From Guadua angustifolia (Eukaryota > Streptophyta > Magnoliopsida > Poales > Poaceae), in NCBI GenBank assembly GCA_036346375.1, contig CM070506.1, forward strand, positions 2,294,001 through 2,358,000: 64,000 nt of DNA. Reading direction: 5' to 3'. Below the pieces are notes generated by a model. That model had not been told where the DNA came from and searched no databases. It saw nothing but the letters and a program-made list of their open reading frames with translations. Numbering within the stretch: position 1 is the stretch's first letter; every line of letters starts with the position of its first letter. This document shows positions 11,190-23,359 of the stretch, piece after piece. The translations under genes were made by a program, and so were the position numbers.

Positions 11190-11480
11190 GAGCCTTGGCA
11201 CTGCCCTTTACTTCGCCCGTCCCAACGTCAGCCCCCTGCGCTCGGTTCATCCCCGACCCCAACTCCCCGAGTCGGCCGTGCGTCTCTTGGTTCATTGTTG
11301 CCCTCTTCGCCCATCCCGCCACCTCTTGGGCCTCGACGCCACCCCCTGCACTCGGTTCATCCACGACCCTGACTCCACAAGTCCCACCGCCTGCCGGGTC
11401 CATCGTTGCCCTTCTTCGCTCGTCCCGCCGCACCCTGCGCTCAATTTTTCCCCGACCCCGAGTCCCGCTACCGTCTGTCG
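11190..11480. repeat. GC-rich tandem repeat inside the hAT-like element, split by the LTR element
   Basis: A unit of roughly 110 bp recurs about three times here, marked by CTC(G)GTTCATCC(C/A)CGACCC, CGCCCGTCCC and GTTGCCCTTC. One more copy resumes at 21574-21710, after the nested LTR element. The repeat therefore predates that insertion. Confidence 0.6.
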
Positions 11481-14400
11481 TGTAATACTGCAGATCGTTT
11501 TTCCAAGGTTTTTGGCCGGAACTGTTTTTGTGTTCTTAAATTCAAGGATTTTATTCGGAAGGGCAAGAGATTTGTCGTCTCGCAGTTTTAAGAATCTTAG
11601 CATCGAGATTTGAGATATGTCGAATGCATATCGGAAAGGGTATTTCTCCGTGCTGTGACTTTTTCTGCGGCAAGTTTTACTCAAAGGTTTTTCGTTTCGC
11701 CGTGTTTTTGGAATTTAAGCCTTTAGAGATTGTGGGTTTGTGGTCTCTAGAATTGTTGAGTATTTTAGAATGCATTTTATTCTTTTTTCCTAACCCTAGT
11801 TTCCCACATCATCAAAAGAGGGAGGCAGCCATTTCTTTTCCCCAAAATTTCCCCAGTAGCCTCCCCCAACTTGACTTCTAGCGCCTCACTGTCTTCTCTG
11901 AGCTCTCCTTGGCGATTTCTCCTCCTAGCGTGAGAGCTCCCTCCTGCCCGGCCTAAGCTCCCTCCCTCTCCTGCGGCGCCTCTCCCGTGGCCGGCAGTGG
12001 CTCCTCCTCCTCCCGACAGCAGCCCATCCTGCAGGCGACCTCCTCTTCCTCCTACCCAGTAAGCCACCTCCTCCTTCCTCTGTCTGTGAAGAAGAACAAT
12101 GACGACCTTTTGTTTCCTTTCTCCTCCTTGTAGGTATGTGGTTTGATGCTTTGAAGTTACTCTTCTTTGCTCTAATGGAGGTCCTAGTGGGTAGTGTTGT
12201 CCTAGGGTTCCTAGATTTGGGGATTTTGGAGGAAACTAGGTCTAGAGTGGAGGAAGTGCATTACGATTTTCGAAAGGGTTTCTGTCAGTCCTTGTAGCTC
12301 AAATTTGGGGCGTTAGAGGGTCTCATTGTAACATCCCAAAATTTCATTTCAAAAATAGGATAAAAATATATTTTTATTTTTATCGGATGTCTCAAGTTTA
12401 TTGTCTCATCTTTATTTTACGGATTTCTAGAGTTCAAAAGAAAAAGATTTTTGCCTATTTTTAGAAAAACTTAAAACTATTTTATTAAAAAATAAAAACC
12501 CTATTTAAGTTGGAATTAATTATAAAAAATATATCACAAGGAACTTCAGTGAATTTTCCATTATTTGTTAAAATCCTGATTTCAAAACCTTTCCAGAAGT
12601 CTCATCAATTAAAAATATAAGTTTGGAGACAAAATAAAAGATTTGGTTTTGCTAAAACTATCTTATTTAATATAAATAAACCCAAGAGAATTTCTGCGAA
12701 ATTTCCTACATTTGTCAAATTATATATTTTCTAAAGCCTTTCCAAAGCTTTAACAAAATAAAAATATGTGTTGATATAAAAATAAAATATTTGGTGGTAC
12801 AAAAATATTTTAGTTGATCTCAAAATGTCCTAACTAAACTCCCTGAATTTTCTTAGAATTTTTGGAGTTGTTTTAGTATTTTCTAAATTAAAAAGATATT
12901 AAAACACTATTAAAGTATTTACTGTACATGAATAAAATTATTATTTTATGTAATAATATTTTATTTGTGTTACTAAGGCTGTGGGTCACGTTTCAGATTT
13001 TTCCCGGAATTTTTAACGGTTGTTTGACATTTATTTCGATTTTTCTTGAACGGTTGTTTGATTTTCGGATTAAATAAACAGTAATGCTACAGTTACTGCG
13101 CTTGTTTTCAGTCAGTTTCCAGTCATAAACTCCGGCGAGCGTTTCCTGATGATCCGTTGGTCCGATCGCCTTATAAATTGAACCACAGATTCTTACGTGC
13201 GTTCTCTTTATAGCCCAATTGGAATTTTCCCCATCTAAGTTCTGGATCTTCCTGTATGAGCTATTCTTTTCAACTCCAGTGAAAACTTAGACGAGCTCTC
13301 CTGGTCACTCCCGAACTTCTTTCGATCTAAAATTTTTACCAGAGCTTCCTCTTGTTGTCCTCTACATTTAGTAAATTCAGATTTTAAAAATACCTACCAG
13401 AGCACCTTCGGCCACCGATTTCTTTCCCAACTCCGGCGAGCTTTTCCTGTTGATCCATTGCTCCTTTGTATCTGAAAATTGAACCCTAGACGCCTCTACC
13501 CATTCCGCACATCATACTCAAAGAATAGCATCAGAATTGCAACGGATCTCTCTCGGCAAGCCTTCTTCCCCAACACCGGTGAGAACTTCGCCGAGCTCTA
13601 CAGGCGCTCCCGAACTCCGTTCATCCTCAAATTTCTTGTGGGGTACCCCCATGATGTTTGCAACACTCCTGTCAAACAGTTTTGGAAGATTACAAACAGA
13701 GCAGCCGCGCCGCCGCATCGCCCCGAGCGTCGCCCCCACGTCGGCTTGTTTTGGCGTCGCGTCCTCGTCGGCTCGTCGTGATTTTTGGTGATCCAACTGC
13801 ATCACCTTGTGCTCTGTGGTACCCTCTGTTCCCCTTTCAAATTTCATGCAATTTGGTTCATGGAATCAAAAGTTATGGCCGTTCTAATCTCAAATCATGT
13901 TTCTGCCCGTTCTCCCTCGTTTTTGAGAGTTTGGCCGTGAAATTTTTATGGTAGACTCCTGGTGATGTCCCCTACATTGTGCTCACCCTAACCCACAGTT
14001 TTGATCTCATGATTTTGCACAGAAAATCCTTTTCTCTGATCAGACTGCGTTGCGGACGGCAGAAAACTTCATCGTGCGTTCCCTGTTGATCCAGAAGGTA
14101 AAACTCAGATCCGTTCATGTCAATTTGTGCCAAATATTCCCAGATAGCTCTCTGTGAAATTTGGTTAGGTTTCGTGCAGCACTTTAATAGTTATGGCAGT
14201 TTGATCTATTAGCTCCGGGAGTCGTTCATCGGCAGTTTGTGATCAATCCGTTGGGTTGCTGCCAAATCCGGCAATTTCGTTGAGTTCGTGTCGCCGCGTT
14301 CTACGCGATAGACATTTCCCCTTTGCTGTTGCAATTGCTAATTGTTGATTTATGTGAATGAAAGCATGGTTGCGTTGCATCATTTAGCATTTCATTGCCC

Positions 14401-15279
14401 TGCATTGCAATTGCTAATTATTGATTTATGTGAATGAACGCATGGTTGCGTTGCATCATTTAGCATTTCATTGCCCTGCATTGCAATTGCTAATTGTTGA
14501 TTTATTTGAATGAAAGCATGATTGCATTGCATAGTGAATGGTAATTGTAGTTTCTGGGTTAATGGCAAGTGCAGGTTGGGGGATTGAGTCGTGGACTCAT
14601 CCGAAGCTGTCAATGGAGGTATGAAAGATAGTTAAACTGTTTTCTGAAGTTTGGGATTCAGTTAATCTGAGTTATGAGATAGCTGTGGGGTTGTCGCTGA
14701 TTTACATTTATTTATTTTTACTTAATGATTTCACTTAAGTAATGGTTGTGTTCAATAGTGAAGTAATTGGGTTCCTGCGTTGTGGATTTATTTAAACTCA
14801 GACTGGTTCTTTTATTACGGATGTAAATTAAAGGAACTATTGCTTTAAGTCTTGAAGTAGTTGTACTTGAATCGAATTCCTTACTTTTCTACTTGTTGCA
14901 CTTTGCTGAGTCTTGAACTCACGCTTGTTGTTTCTTGTTTTAGGTACCTTGAAGCTATCTCGCTGGGATGAGAATAGTGGCACACACACGACTTCGGTCA
15001 CTAATTCATTTACTGTCTTATAAAGTTTGGTTGTATCTAAGTTGGTTGTAATATATTATCCGTAGTTGCGTAGTTTGCTAATTGCCGATTGGTGGTGTGA
15101 TTGATTATCTAAGGACTGCTAGAATGTGTCATCTGGAAGGGGTGTTTGATATATTATATACGCAATGTTTTCTCTCTGCACGAGTGGATGTCCATAGTTT
15201 TTTAGAGGAGGTCTTGCCGAAATTTTCGTGAAATTGGGAGATTGGTAGTATTCCGGACTCAGTGAAAGTCGGGTGTTCT
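11481..15279 (+). repeat. 5' LTR of the LARD-like element (mosaic)
   Basis: 11481-12327 and about 14330-15279 match the 3' LTR, but 12328-14330 does not. That block opens TGTAACATCCCAAAATTT, the same first bases as the LTRs of the 49099-61503 element. It contains about 2.6 copies of the 76-bp minisatellite (14330-14530). The first 180 bp differ from the 3' LTR at about nine sites by hand count. Confidence 0.8.
14330..14530. repeat. 76-bp minisatellite, about 2.6 copies
   Basis: The unit contains GCATCATTTAGCATTTCATT, GCCCTGCATTGCAATTGC and GTGAATGAA(A/C)GCATGGTTGC. The same unit is amplified to about seven copies in the 3' LTR at 20285-20815. Confidence 0.9.
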
Positions 15280-17889
15280 GATTAGTATCAAAGCGGGCTT
15301 TAGGTCCGTGGCATGTGAATTTAGTAAATTACTCTGGAGTAAACTAAAATGTTGACTTGGAAACGTAGAAACATGGTATAGGTATCTACCATGTTTTAAG
15401 TATGGCCTAAGGGCAATAACCTTAAAATCTGAAATAGAATGGTTAATTGATTTAAAACTTGACACACTCTGATGCACAGTAGGAAAGGGTATGGGTATCA
15501 TTGCATTACGCTTAAACGTTGTAATTAAGCTTTGATTATGAATGCTTCATTTGTTGATACCTGTTGTTATGTTTATGAAAGAAGTGATTGAATTTTTATG
15601 TTATTTTGTTGAAGTGGTGATGGGTAAAGCCACAATCGGAAGTGGCGAACCCCTCGTAGATGAAAATTGTCATCTTTTGCGGTCTAGTTTAGAGGGTGGG
15701 TAGACAAGGTTGGTTTCTTTTGTCTTCAGTGTTGGGAGACAAAGAGGAAGGTTTAGTGATGAATCTTTTTGAAAGCACTCTCTTTATCGTTCTTGGGATT
15801 CAAAAGAGTTTACTAAAGTTTTAGTGTAAAACTTTAGTCGTGTGGGTTTAAGTGTTAAGACTTTACCCGAAAGAAAAAGATTTGGTTGATAGCTTGGTTT
15901 TTCATTTTGAGGAAAGTGTTTTTGTATCAACCTTCCCATGTGGGAGTTGTTTATCTTGAGGTTTATTTGAAAGGCTTTTGCTCGTCAGAGTTTCGGAATT
16001 CGAGAGTCGAGTTCTCTTGTGATTTATGGTTTGGTTTTTCTGGAAAGGAAAACAATTAATCGTGTTTATTTGTGTTTGAAAGCCGGTGTTTACTTAAAGG
16101 TTGGGGTCATATTATGTTATTTCAAGAGTAGGTGACTAACGAGAAAGTGTAAACTGTTAAGCGTTGATGCATAGTTAGAACTTTGCGATGAGGTAAATAA
16201 CATATTGGGTTAAAGTACATGTGATGGTTGATTGAGTTCAAACTAGTATGATGTGTTGTTAGAGAAACCTAATCGGGTTGGGAAGTGATTCAAAAGTGAA
16301 AGTTGATTAGAGTCTTATGTTTGTCGTGGCGAGCCATGGGACCGATTGGAAGAACGGAATTGTGTTCCTGTAAAGCTAGCACTGATATCGATTGAGAAGG
16401 TTTAGAATGATCTGTTTGATGAACTTACTATAGAGTTGAGATGGTGTAAAGTATTGGATGTGGTTGGTCTTTGTTGTTTATGGACCAATTATTAGTGTGA
16501 GATGATAGAGTAAATTAATCAGTGTGGTAATCAAGGAATGAGGATCAATAAAATGGTTGACTCGGATATAGTTTTATTCTTAGTGAATGATTGCCTTAGG
16601 TCAACAATTAAAGACTATGACTTGAGGAGACATTATGAATCGTTGGAGTTATGAGTAGTTGGAATAGGTGATGATCGTTTAAATGTGACTTGTAGGTATC
16701 TTGAACTCTAGTTGTTGAGTATTGAAAGTTTCATTGAAATCAATTGTCCTAAACTTAGAATAGGAAGTTGTATAATTGATGGTTTAGTATGGGTTGTAGA
16801 CTAGAGGAAAAATGTTGATGCAATGTTTAATGTTAATAGGACCAGCGGTGATTATATTTGTTAGAGAGGATAATAAAAGAAATATTGGGGTTATGTAAAG
16901 TATATCGAACCTTTATTGGTAAGTGTATGGGAGAACTAGGAATGGTGGAAGGTGAAATGAAAGCATGTTTAAATATTCATATATGGATTGGTTTGTCCAT
17001 ATGATCGGGTGGTTGAGCCTTATTGGTAAAGACATTCTCTGTCTAGCGTTTTAAGGCTTCCAGAAATTTGTGTGAATAGTCAAGTTTGGGTTTAAACTTT
17101 GAGACTTGAAAATGAGGATGAAAGAAAGATTAATCATGAAGCAATTTGTTCATGGATTTTTGAATAGGTTATTTCGTAGAATATTGCCATTCATTTGAAT
17201 TGGTGAAGATATTTAGCTTAAGTTATGAGTGTGGAGTTGACCCTCGAAGGGTGTATGTCTGGATTGTACAATCTAGCGTACAAATGAGTTATGATTGGTT
17301 GAGTAGTTAAATAAAAAGGGCCAAACTCAAGGTATTAATGTGAAAGTTTTTGATTTGGAGACAGTAGTATCTCTTTTCTGACTAGAGTTTGATTTATTTA
17401 AAAAGGTGTGGTATTTTGTGAAGGTTTCTAAAAGATGCATCTTATGATTGTTTCATAAATGTTATGGGGTTGATTAAGAGGTTTTCTGCTAGAAAATGAG
17501 TTTTTCCTCCTTTTAAGAAAAATGTTGGGTGAAGGGTGGAAGTGGATCGGTTTCCCGATCAGTTTTTTTTTTCGGGAATTAAATCGCTTCTAGTGAAGGA
17601 GAGATGTTTTGCTATGGTAAGAGATAGGTGTTTTGCTTTTATGAAAGTGAGTTGACTCAATAAAAGTTTTGCGTGTTGTTTTTCTCTTATGGAGTTGTTC
17701 CCTGAGACAAAGTTGTTGCTTGCTCCTTTATTTGGCGAGAGCCGTGGATTGAGTTGTGGAGTCGTGAGCGTGGGAAGTACCCAACCTTGTTTTTGGGTGT
17801 TTCCGCTTTGTTAGTTGTTTCCATTGTTTTTGTTGGTGTTCTTGTTATGTTCAGAATTCGAGGTCGAATTCTGTTAAAGGGGGGAAGAG
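15280..17889 (+). other. Non-coding interior of the LARD-like element
   Basis: 2.6 kb between PBS and polypurine tract. It is rich in TTG/GTT on the plus strand. The longest open frame I accept as meaningful is none: those present are under about 80 codons and match no retroelement motif. Lack of coding sequence in an otherwise well-bounded element is the defining feature. Confidence 0.8.
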
Positions 17890-19734
17890 TGCAATACTGC
17901 AGATCATTTTTCTAGGGTTTTTGGCCGGAATTGTTTTTGTGTTCTTAAATTCAAGGATTTTATTCGGAAGGGTAAGAGATTTGTCGTCTCGCAGTTTTAA
18001 GAATCTTAGCATCGAGATTTGAGATATGCCGAATGCATATCGGAAAGGGTATTTCTCCATGCCGTGACTTTTTCTGCGGCAAGTTTTACTCAAAGGTTTT
18101 TCGTTTCGCCGTGTTTTTGGAATTTAAGCCTTTAGAGATTGTGGGTTTGTGGTCTCTAGAATTGTTGAGTATTTTAGAATGCATTTTATTCTTTTTCCCT
18201 AACCCTAGTTGCCCACATCATCAAAAGGGGGAGGCAGCCATTTCTTTTTCCCCAAAATTTCCCCCCAGCCGCCTCCCCCAACTTCAGCTTCTAGCGCCTC
18301 CCTGGTCTTCTCCTGAGCTCTCCCCTGGCGATTTCTCCCTCCTGGCGCAGCCCGAGCTCCCTCCCCTGCCGGCCGCCCAAGCTCCCTCCCCCTCCTGCCA
18401 GCGCCTCTCTCCGTGGCCCGCCGGTGCTGCCTCCTCCCGGCGGCAGCCATCCTGCAGCGACCTCCTCTTCCTCCCTACCCAGGCCGGCCACCTCCTCCCA
18501 TCCTCTGTGCAGCAGCAGCAGCCTTTTGTTTCCTTTCTCCTCCTTGTAGGTATGTGGTTTGATGCTTTGAAGTTACTCTTGCTGCTCTAATGGAGGTCCT
18601 AGCTGGGTAGTGTGGTCCTAGGGTTCCTAGATTTGGGGATTTTGGAGGGAAACTAGGTCTAGAGTGGAGGGAAGTCTGTTCTGATTTTCGAGCAGGTTTC
18701 TATCCGTCCTTGTAGCTAAAATTTGGGGCAGTTAGAGGGGTCTCATGAATATTTGGATATAGAGAATGTTGTATATCATCGAATCCCCTTTAGTTTGAGT
18801 GCAAGAACACGAAAAACTATGAAGCCAATTAAAAGTTATGGCTATTTTACCGATTTCTGTCCAGAACAAGTTAATTTTGCATTCGTCTGCTGTTCGTCGC
18901 AAAACTGAGAATAATCGGTGCTTTTCCCGGTTGGTCGGCTATAGAAAAAGTTGTAGATAATCGAATTACCTTTCAATGAAGACTGAAATCGCTAAGTTTC
19001 GATCATCCGACTAAAAGTTATGACCGTTTTACCGAGTGCTGTCCCGGGTTGGCAGATCGCTGTTTTTCAGGGTTTAGGAGTGGGTCGTAGAATCGAAATC
19101 GTTATAAGTCTTGTAATCGTTTTGCTGGTATGTTTTGAGTAGAATGTTTTATATGCAGGTGGTGTGACCCGGGTGTGGCAACTTCGTCTCGCCACACCGT
19201 CTCAGGAAGCTGAAGGCAAGTGCGTTGTAATGGTTGTGGCTTGGTGGTCATTATGTCTTTTTGCAATGTTACCGTTATCCATGTGTTACCTTAATATTCA
19301 TATGTTTGATTTTTCATGCGATATGATGAATGAGAATGGTTAAATGGTTATGCCATTATTTAAAATGAGTCTATATGCAAGTGTAACCCGTATACCTCTT
19401 ATACGGTAAGTTGATTGCTTGTGTTATGTATATACTTACTCTATGGGTGCATCTGTGTTTATAAGCACGTCTAGTAGGGTAGTTGTCTTTCGATGAAAAG
19501 GTTAAATAATCGATGCATGTGCATCGTTGATTGAAATGAGTTGTGTTAAAAGTTGAATGTCATGATATCTTGCGATTATGAAGAGCTAACGTTTGAGATA
19601 TCATACTATTATCACTAGTATGATAGGATAATGTGAATAATAAAGTAATGAGGCTTGATTAATAAGAATGGATGCTTTGGCGATTATGAAAATGGATTAT
19701 GACTTTAACGGGAGTATTAATGATAATTGTGACC

Positions 19735-19920
19735 ATGTAGATATGAGTGTCGAGAATATGAAAATGAATGTTGAGAATATGAATATGAGTGTTGGGGATA
19801 TGAATATGAGTGTTGAGGATATGAATATGAGAGTTGGGGATAAGAATACGAGAGTTGAGGATATGATTATGAATATTGGGAATGCGGATATGAGTATTGA
19901 GAATATGGATATGAATGTGA
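19735..19920. repeat. Degenerate minisatellite (GATATGAATATGAGTGTTGA-type units)
   Basis: Roughly eight imperfect units of about 21-24 bp. The repeat keeps a frame open (19668-19997, Met/Asn/Val-rich), but low complexity and position in an LTR argue against a real protein. Confidence 0.75.
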
Positions 19921-20127
19921 GGAATGGCATTTGCATATGTGCATTCATGAAAAGTGCATTGAGCCAGGGCGGTGAGAAAGTCATACGGAATGTATGACTA
20001 ATCCGGTGTGCTCGGAGTTCCTACCCCGTAGTCCCATCTCTTGGCGTAGATGGGGCGGTGTTAAGCGTGGGACCCGCTCTTTGGGTAGCGGGCAAGTCTG
20101 TTGTGCAGGCCCCTCCACGGGATGGTA

Positions 20128-20283
20128 GGGTTTGAGGGCACGCATCGACGGGTGGTGCTCGGCAATACCGGTATGTGCTAAAGAAGAGATGAGACATGCA
20201 TGGTTGGGTTTGAGGGCACGCATCGATGGGTGGTGCTCGGCAATACCGGTATGTGCTAAAGAAGAGATGAGTCATGCATTATG
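20128..20283. repeat. Two tandem 78-bp copies
   Basis: GGGTTTGAGGGCACGCATCG starts at 20128 and again at 20206, followed in both by GGCAATACCGGTATGTGCTA. The copies differ at a few bases. They directly precede the 76-bp array. Confidence 0.85.
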
Positions 20284-20284
20284 C

Positions 20285-20815
20285 ATCATTTAGCATTTCA
20301 TTGCCCTGCATTGCAATTGCTAATTGTTGATTTATGTGAATGAAAGCATGGTTGCGTTGCATCATTTAGCATTTCATTGCCCTGCATTGCAATTGCTAAT
20401 TGTTGATTTATGTGAATGAACGCATGGTTGTGTTGCATCATTTAGCATTTCATTGCCCTGCATTGCAATTGCTAATTGTTGGTTTATGTGAATGAACGCA
20501 TGGTTGCGTTGCATCATTTAGCATTTCATTGCCCTGCATTGCAATTGCTAATTGTTGATTTATGTGAATGAACGCATGGTTGCGTTGCATCATTTAGCAT
20601 TTCATTGCCCTGCATTGCAATTGCTAATTGTTGGTTTATGTGAATGAGCGCATGGTTGCGTTGCATCATTTAGCATTTCATTGCCTGCATTGCAATTGCT
20701 AATTGTTGGTTTATGTGAATGAGCGCATGGTTGCGTTGCATCATTTAGCATTTCATTGCCCTGCATTGCAATTGCTAATTGTTGATTTATGTGAATGAAA
20801 GCATGATTGCATTGC
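20285..20815. repeat. 76-bp minisatellite, about seven copies
   Basis: ATCATTTAGC recurs at 20285, 20361, 20437 and 20513 and continues at the same 76-bp spacing to about 20815, with one copy a base shorter. The same unit is present only about 2.6 times in the 5' LTR. Confidence 0.92.
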
Positions 20816-21568
20816 ATAGTGAATGGTAATTGTAGTTTCTAGGTTAATGGCAAGTGCAGGTTGGGGGATTGAGTCGTGGACTCATCCGAAGCTGTCAATG
20901 GAGGTATGAAAGATAGTTAAACTGTTTCCTGAAGTTTGGGATTGATTAATCGAGTTATGAGATAGTTGTGGGGTTGTCGCTGATTTACATTTATTTATTT
21001 TTACTTAATGATTTCACTTAAGTAATGGTTGTGTTTAATAGTGAAGTAATTGGGTTCCTGCGTTGTGGATTTATTTAAACTCAGACTGCTTCTTTTATTA
21101 CGGATGTAAATTAAAGGAACTATTGCTTTAAGTCTTGAAGTAGTTGTACTTGAATCAAATTCCTTACTTTTCTACTTGTTGCACTTTGCTGAGTCTTGGA
21201 CTCACGCTTGTTGTTTCTTGTTTTAGGTACCTTGAAGCTGTCTCGCCGGGATGGGAATAGTGGCACACACACGACTTCAGTCACTAATTCATTTACTATC
21301 TTATAAAGTTTGGTTGTATCTAAGTTGGTTGTAATATATTATCCGTAGTTGCGTAGTTTGCTAATTACCGATTGGTGGTGTGATTGATTATCTAAGGACC
21401 TGCTAGAATGTGTCATCCTGGAAAGGGGTGTTTGATATATTATATCTGCAATGTTTTCTGTCTGCTGAGTGGATGTCCATAGTTTTTTAGAGGAGGTGCT
21501 GCCGAAATTTTCGGTGAAATTGGGAGATTGGTAGTATTCCGGACTCCGTGGGGAGTCGGGGTGTTACA

Positions 21569-22716
21569 TGTCGGTTCCGCCACCACCTCTCTCCACCCGT
21601 CTCACTGCCCCTAGGGCCTTAGTGTTGCCCTTTGCTCTGCCCTTCCTGGCGCCCTCCCCCTACACTCGGTTTGTCCCCGACCCCGAATCCTGTCGCTGTC
21701 GTCCTTCTCTCCTTGCCCTACTGTTTCTATAGATCTACACCTCTACTCCTAGATCAAGTGGTAGGTAACGGTTTTTTTATTAACCTGTTGCTCTTCATTA
21801 CAAAGTAGATGTAATCGTGCTTATGAAAATTGTAAAGAGGAAATGCCAGATTGGTTTTTGATAAATTTTAGTATGAAAATTGTAAAGAGGAAATGCTTAT
21901 GAAAACTGATGTTATGGTTTTTGGTGGCATTCATGCCAAATTGGTTATGTAACATGTTTGTTTACAGGGTTTTGAGGAATTGCAGGATATCTGATAGACT
22001 GATAGTCTTGCATCAGTAGACCTTTTGAAGTTCGCAAGTTTGAACTTATTGTAAGCACTTTATTTCTACAATGTCTGCATTGCTATTTGTTGCTTCTGAG
22101 AGATGTCTGCAAGATCTTAAGTTATATACAGGATCTTATCATCTGGTGTACTTACTATGCCATCACGTAACCTTTAACTGAGTTTGTCTGTTTATTTTAT
22201 GAACAAGTAGAACTAGAACTAGTACTTCTGATCACTAATGGCATCACTGCTGCTATGTTGGAATACTTCTTTTTTTTCACTGTTAAAATTGTATCCTTTC
22301 AACTACATCAATTTCTGTATTTTTATACTTTACACTCTTAAACCTATTTACATATCATTCTATGTTTCAAAACTTGTCATATGTATACCATTCAAATTTA
22401 GTGTACTTTTGCAATTTTATTAGACTGCTTAATAAAATGACTTGTTAGACTATGATAATTTTGTTGCATGTTGAACTCATACGGTTAATTAATCAATACT
22501 ATATGCTTGCTTTATACGGTATCTGTTTTCACATGTTATCCGACAAAAATTATTTGATACCAAATCGATTCCACTCCATATTTGATTCGAATCTGCGACT
22601 AATATTATCCGCACCGTATTCGTATCCGGTACTATCCGAATCCGATTCCGTCAAAAAATATAGTTTAAGATATGGAAAGAGCGATATCCGACCGAATCGA
22701 GCCAATTGCACCGCTA
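21569..22716. other. Right part of the hAT-like element, no gene
   Basis: Resumes the pre-insertion hAT sequence after the TSD. It has a GC-rich repeat copy to about 21720, then AT-rich sequence, then the subterminal ATCCGA-rich region (22580-22695) and the terminal GCACCGCTA. No coding region is supported. Confidence 0.6.
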
Positions 22717-22914
22717 CTCATAAGAGAAACACAGATAGATTGTACTGACAGCTTTTCACTCTATCACCTTCTAGTCTTCAGCGGATATTTTTTTCAGTTT
22801 GTCTCCTTGAACAGTAGCAATTAACTCTTGTTGGACAAGGATATCCTTTACAACATATTTCCACACATTGAAATTTTCTTCGTAGTCAAATTTCTCTACT
22901 TGATCCCATTTCAT
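22717..22914 (-). pseudogene. Ty1/copia gag fragment, N-terminal part
   Basis: On the minus strand an ATG at 22914 opens MKWDQVEKFDYEENFNVWKY, then VVKDILVQQELIATVQGDKL, the usual N-terminus of copia gag (an E-K-F-D..N-F..W-K block followed by LVQQ). Stops interrupt near 22770. The frame runs to the hAT target duplication and continues at 10818. Upstream at 22980-23002 lies a degenerate tRNA-iMet primer binding site (ATTATCAGAGGCAAGG on the minus strand), which supports the orientation. Confidence 0.7.
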
Positions 22915-23002
22915 CTATATCAATTTTGATTTTGTGCCATCTGTTGCTTTACCGATCTTCTCACAAATCTAATATATTTGGCCTTGCCTCTGATAATCTC
23001 AA

Positions 23003-23350
23003 AAGAGTATAAAGTGTTGTTGCTCTCTCACAATTCTCTCGAACCTTTTAGGACTCTTGGATGTTACTTCATAGTTGGTCCTGCCACGTCTTTCTCCTTG
23101 TAGCAGCTCACACCTTCAACTTTTTGTGTGCTATATTTTACAACCATCATTGTAGTTCCGCACATAACTACAATTGATATCTGATTATCTACCATTGATG
23201 ATACGGTTTACTTCTACTTCCACAATACTTCTTTTTCTTCTCCTCTACGTCTTGCATAAACAAAAGGATGTTAGGGCATTGTTAAACACTAATGATGTTG
23301 AGTTGTTCTTATTCCTCGAAGGTGTACGCATTAATTTGATGAAGTAAACG
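23003..23350 (-). repeat. Probable remnant 5' LTR of the split copia element
   Basis: The sequence upstream (minus strand) of the primer binding site should be the LTR. It contains GTGAGAGAGCAACAACAC next to the PBS. The far boundary is not clear and no second LTR is in the window, so this rests on position only. Confidence 0.35.
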
Positions 23351-23359
23351 GAGACCTTG

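Larger units (their letters stand above)
11481..21568 (+). mobile_element. Large non-coding LTR element (LARD-like)
   Basis: The element begins TGTAATACTGCAG and ends GGGTGTTACA (TG...CA) and is flanked by a perfect 5-bp target duplication TGTCG (11476-11480; 21569-21573). The LTRs are about 3.8 and 3.7 kb. The interior (15280-17889, about 2.6 kb) starts with a degenerate initiator-Met primer binding site (TTAGTATCAAAGC) and ends with polypurine AAAGGGGGGAAGAG. No gag, protease, RT or integrase frame is visible. Long LTRs with a non-coding core match the class called large retrotransposon derivatives (LARD). Enzymes would have to come from another, probably gypsy-type, element. Confidence 0.88.
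17890..21568 (+). repeat. 3' LTR of the LARD-like element
   Basis: It starts TGCAATACTGCAG immediately after the polypurine tract and ends TGTTACA before the TSD. Its middle, 18747-20284, is unlike the 5' LTR. That block includes a minisatellite that happens to be open (19735-19920; units of GATATGAATATGAGTGTTGA type), two 78-bp tandem copies (20128-20283), and then seven copies of the 76-bp unit. Confidence 0.85.
10819..22716. mobile_element. Non-autonomous hAT-like element with nested LTR element
   Basis: The ends are short inverted repeats. The left end reads TAGGGGTGCAAT, and the reverse complement of the right end reads TAGCGGTGCAAT. It is flanked by an 8-bp target duplication (CTCATTAG at 10811-10818, CTCATAAG at 22717-22724, 7 of 8 identical), as expected for hAT elements. 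Both subtermini carry many GGATATCCG-type motifs (10970-11040; 22580-22695). Without the nested 11481-21568 insertion the element would be about 1.8 kb, and I see no transposase. It sits inside a minus-strand copia gag. Confidence 0.8.

Noticed and set aside
12328..14330. Solo LTR inserted in the 5' LTR of the LARD-like element
   Set aside because: It starts like an LTR (TGTAACATCCC), but no matching TG...CA end with a CTCAT duplication was found, and the 3' LTR has different sequence, not an empty site.
19668..19997. 109-codon Met/Asn/Val-rich frame as a gene
   Set aside because: It is a short tandem repeat kept open by its unit length, inside an LTR, with no start context or homology.
20285..20815. 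CRISPR array
   Set aside because: The repeats are contiguous 76-bp tandem units without unique spacers, in a plant LTR.
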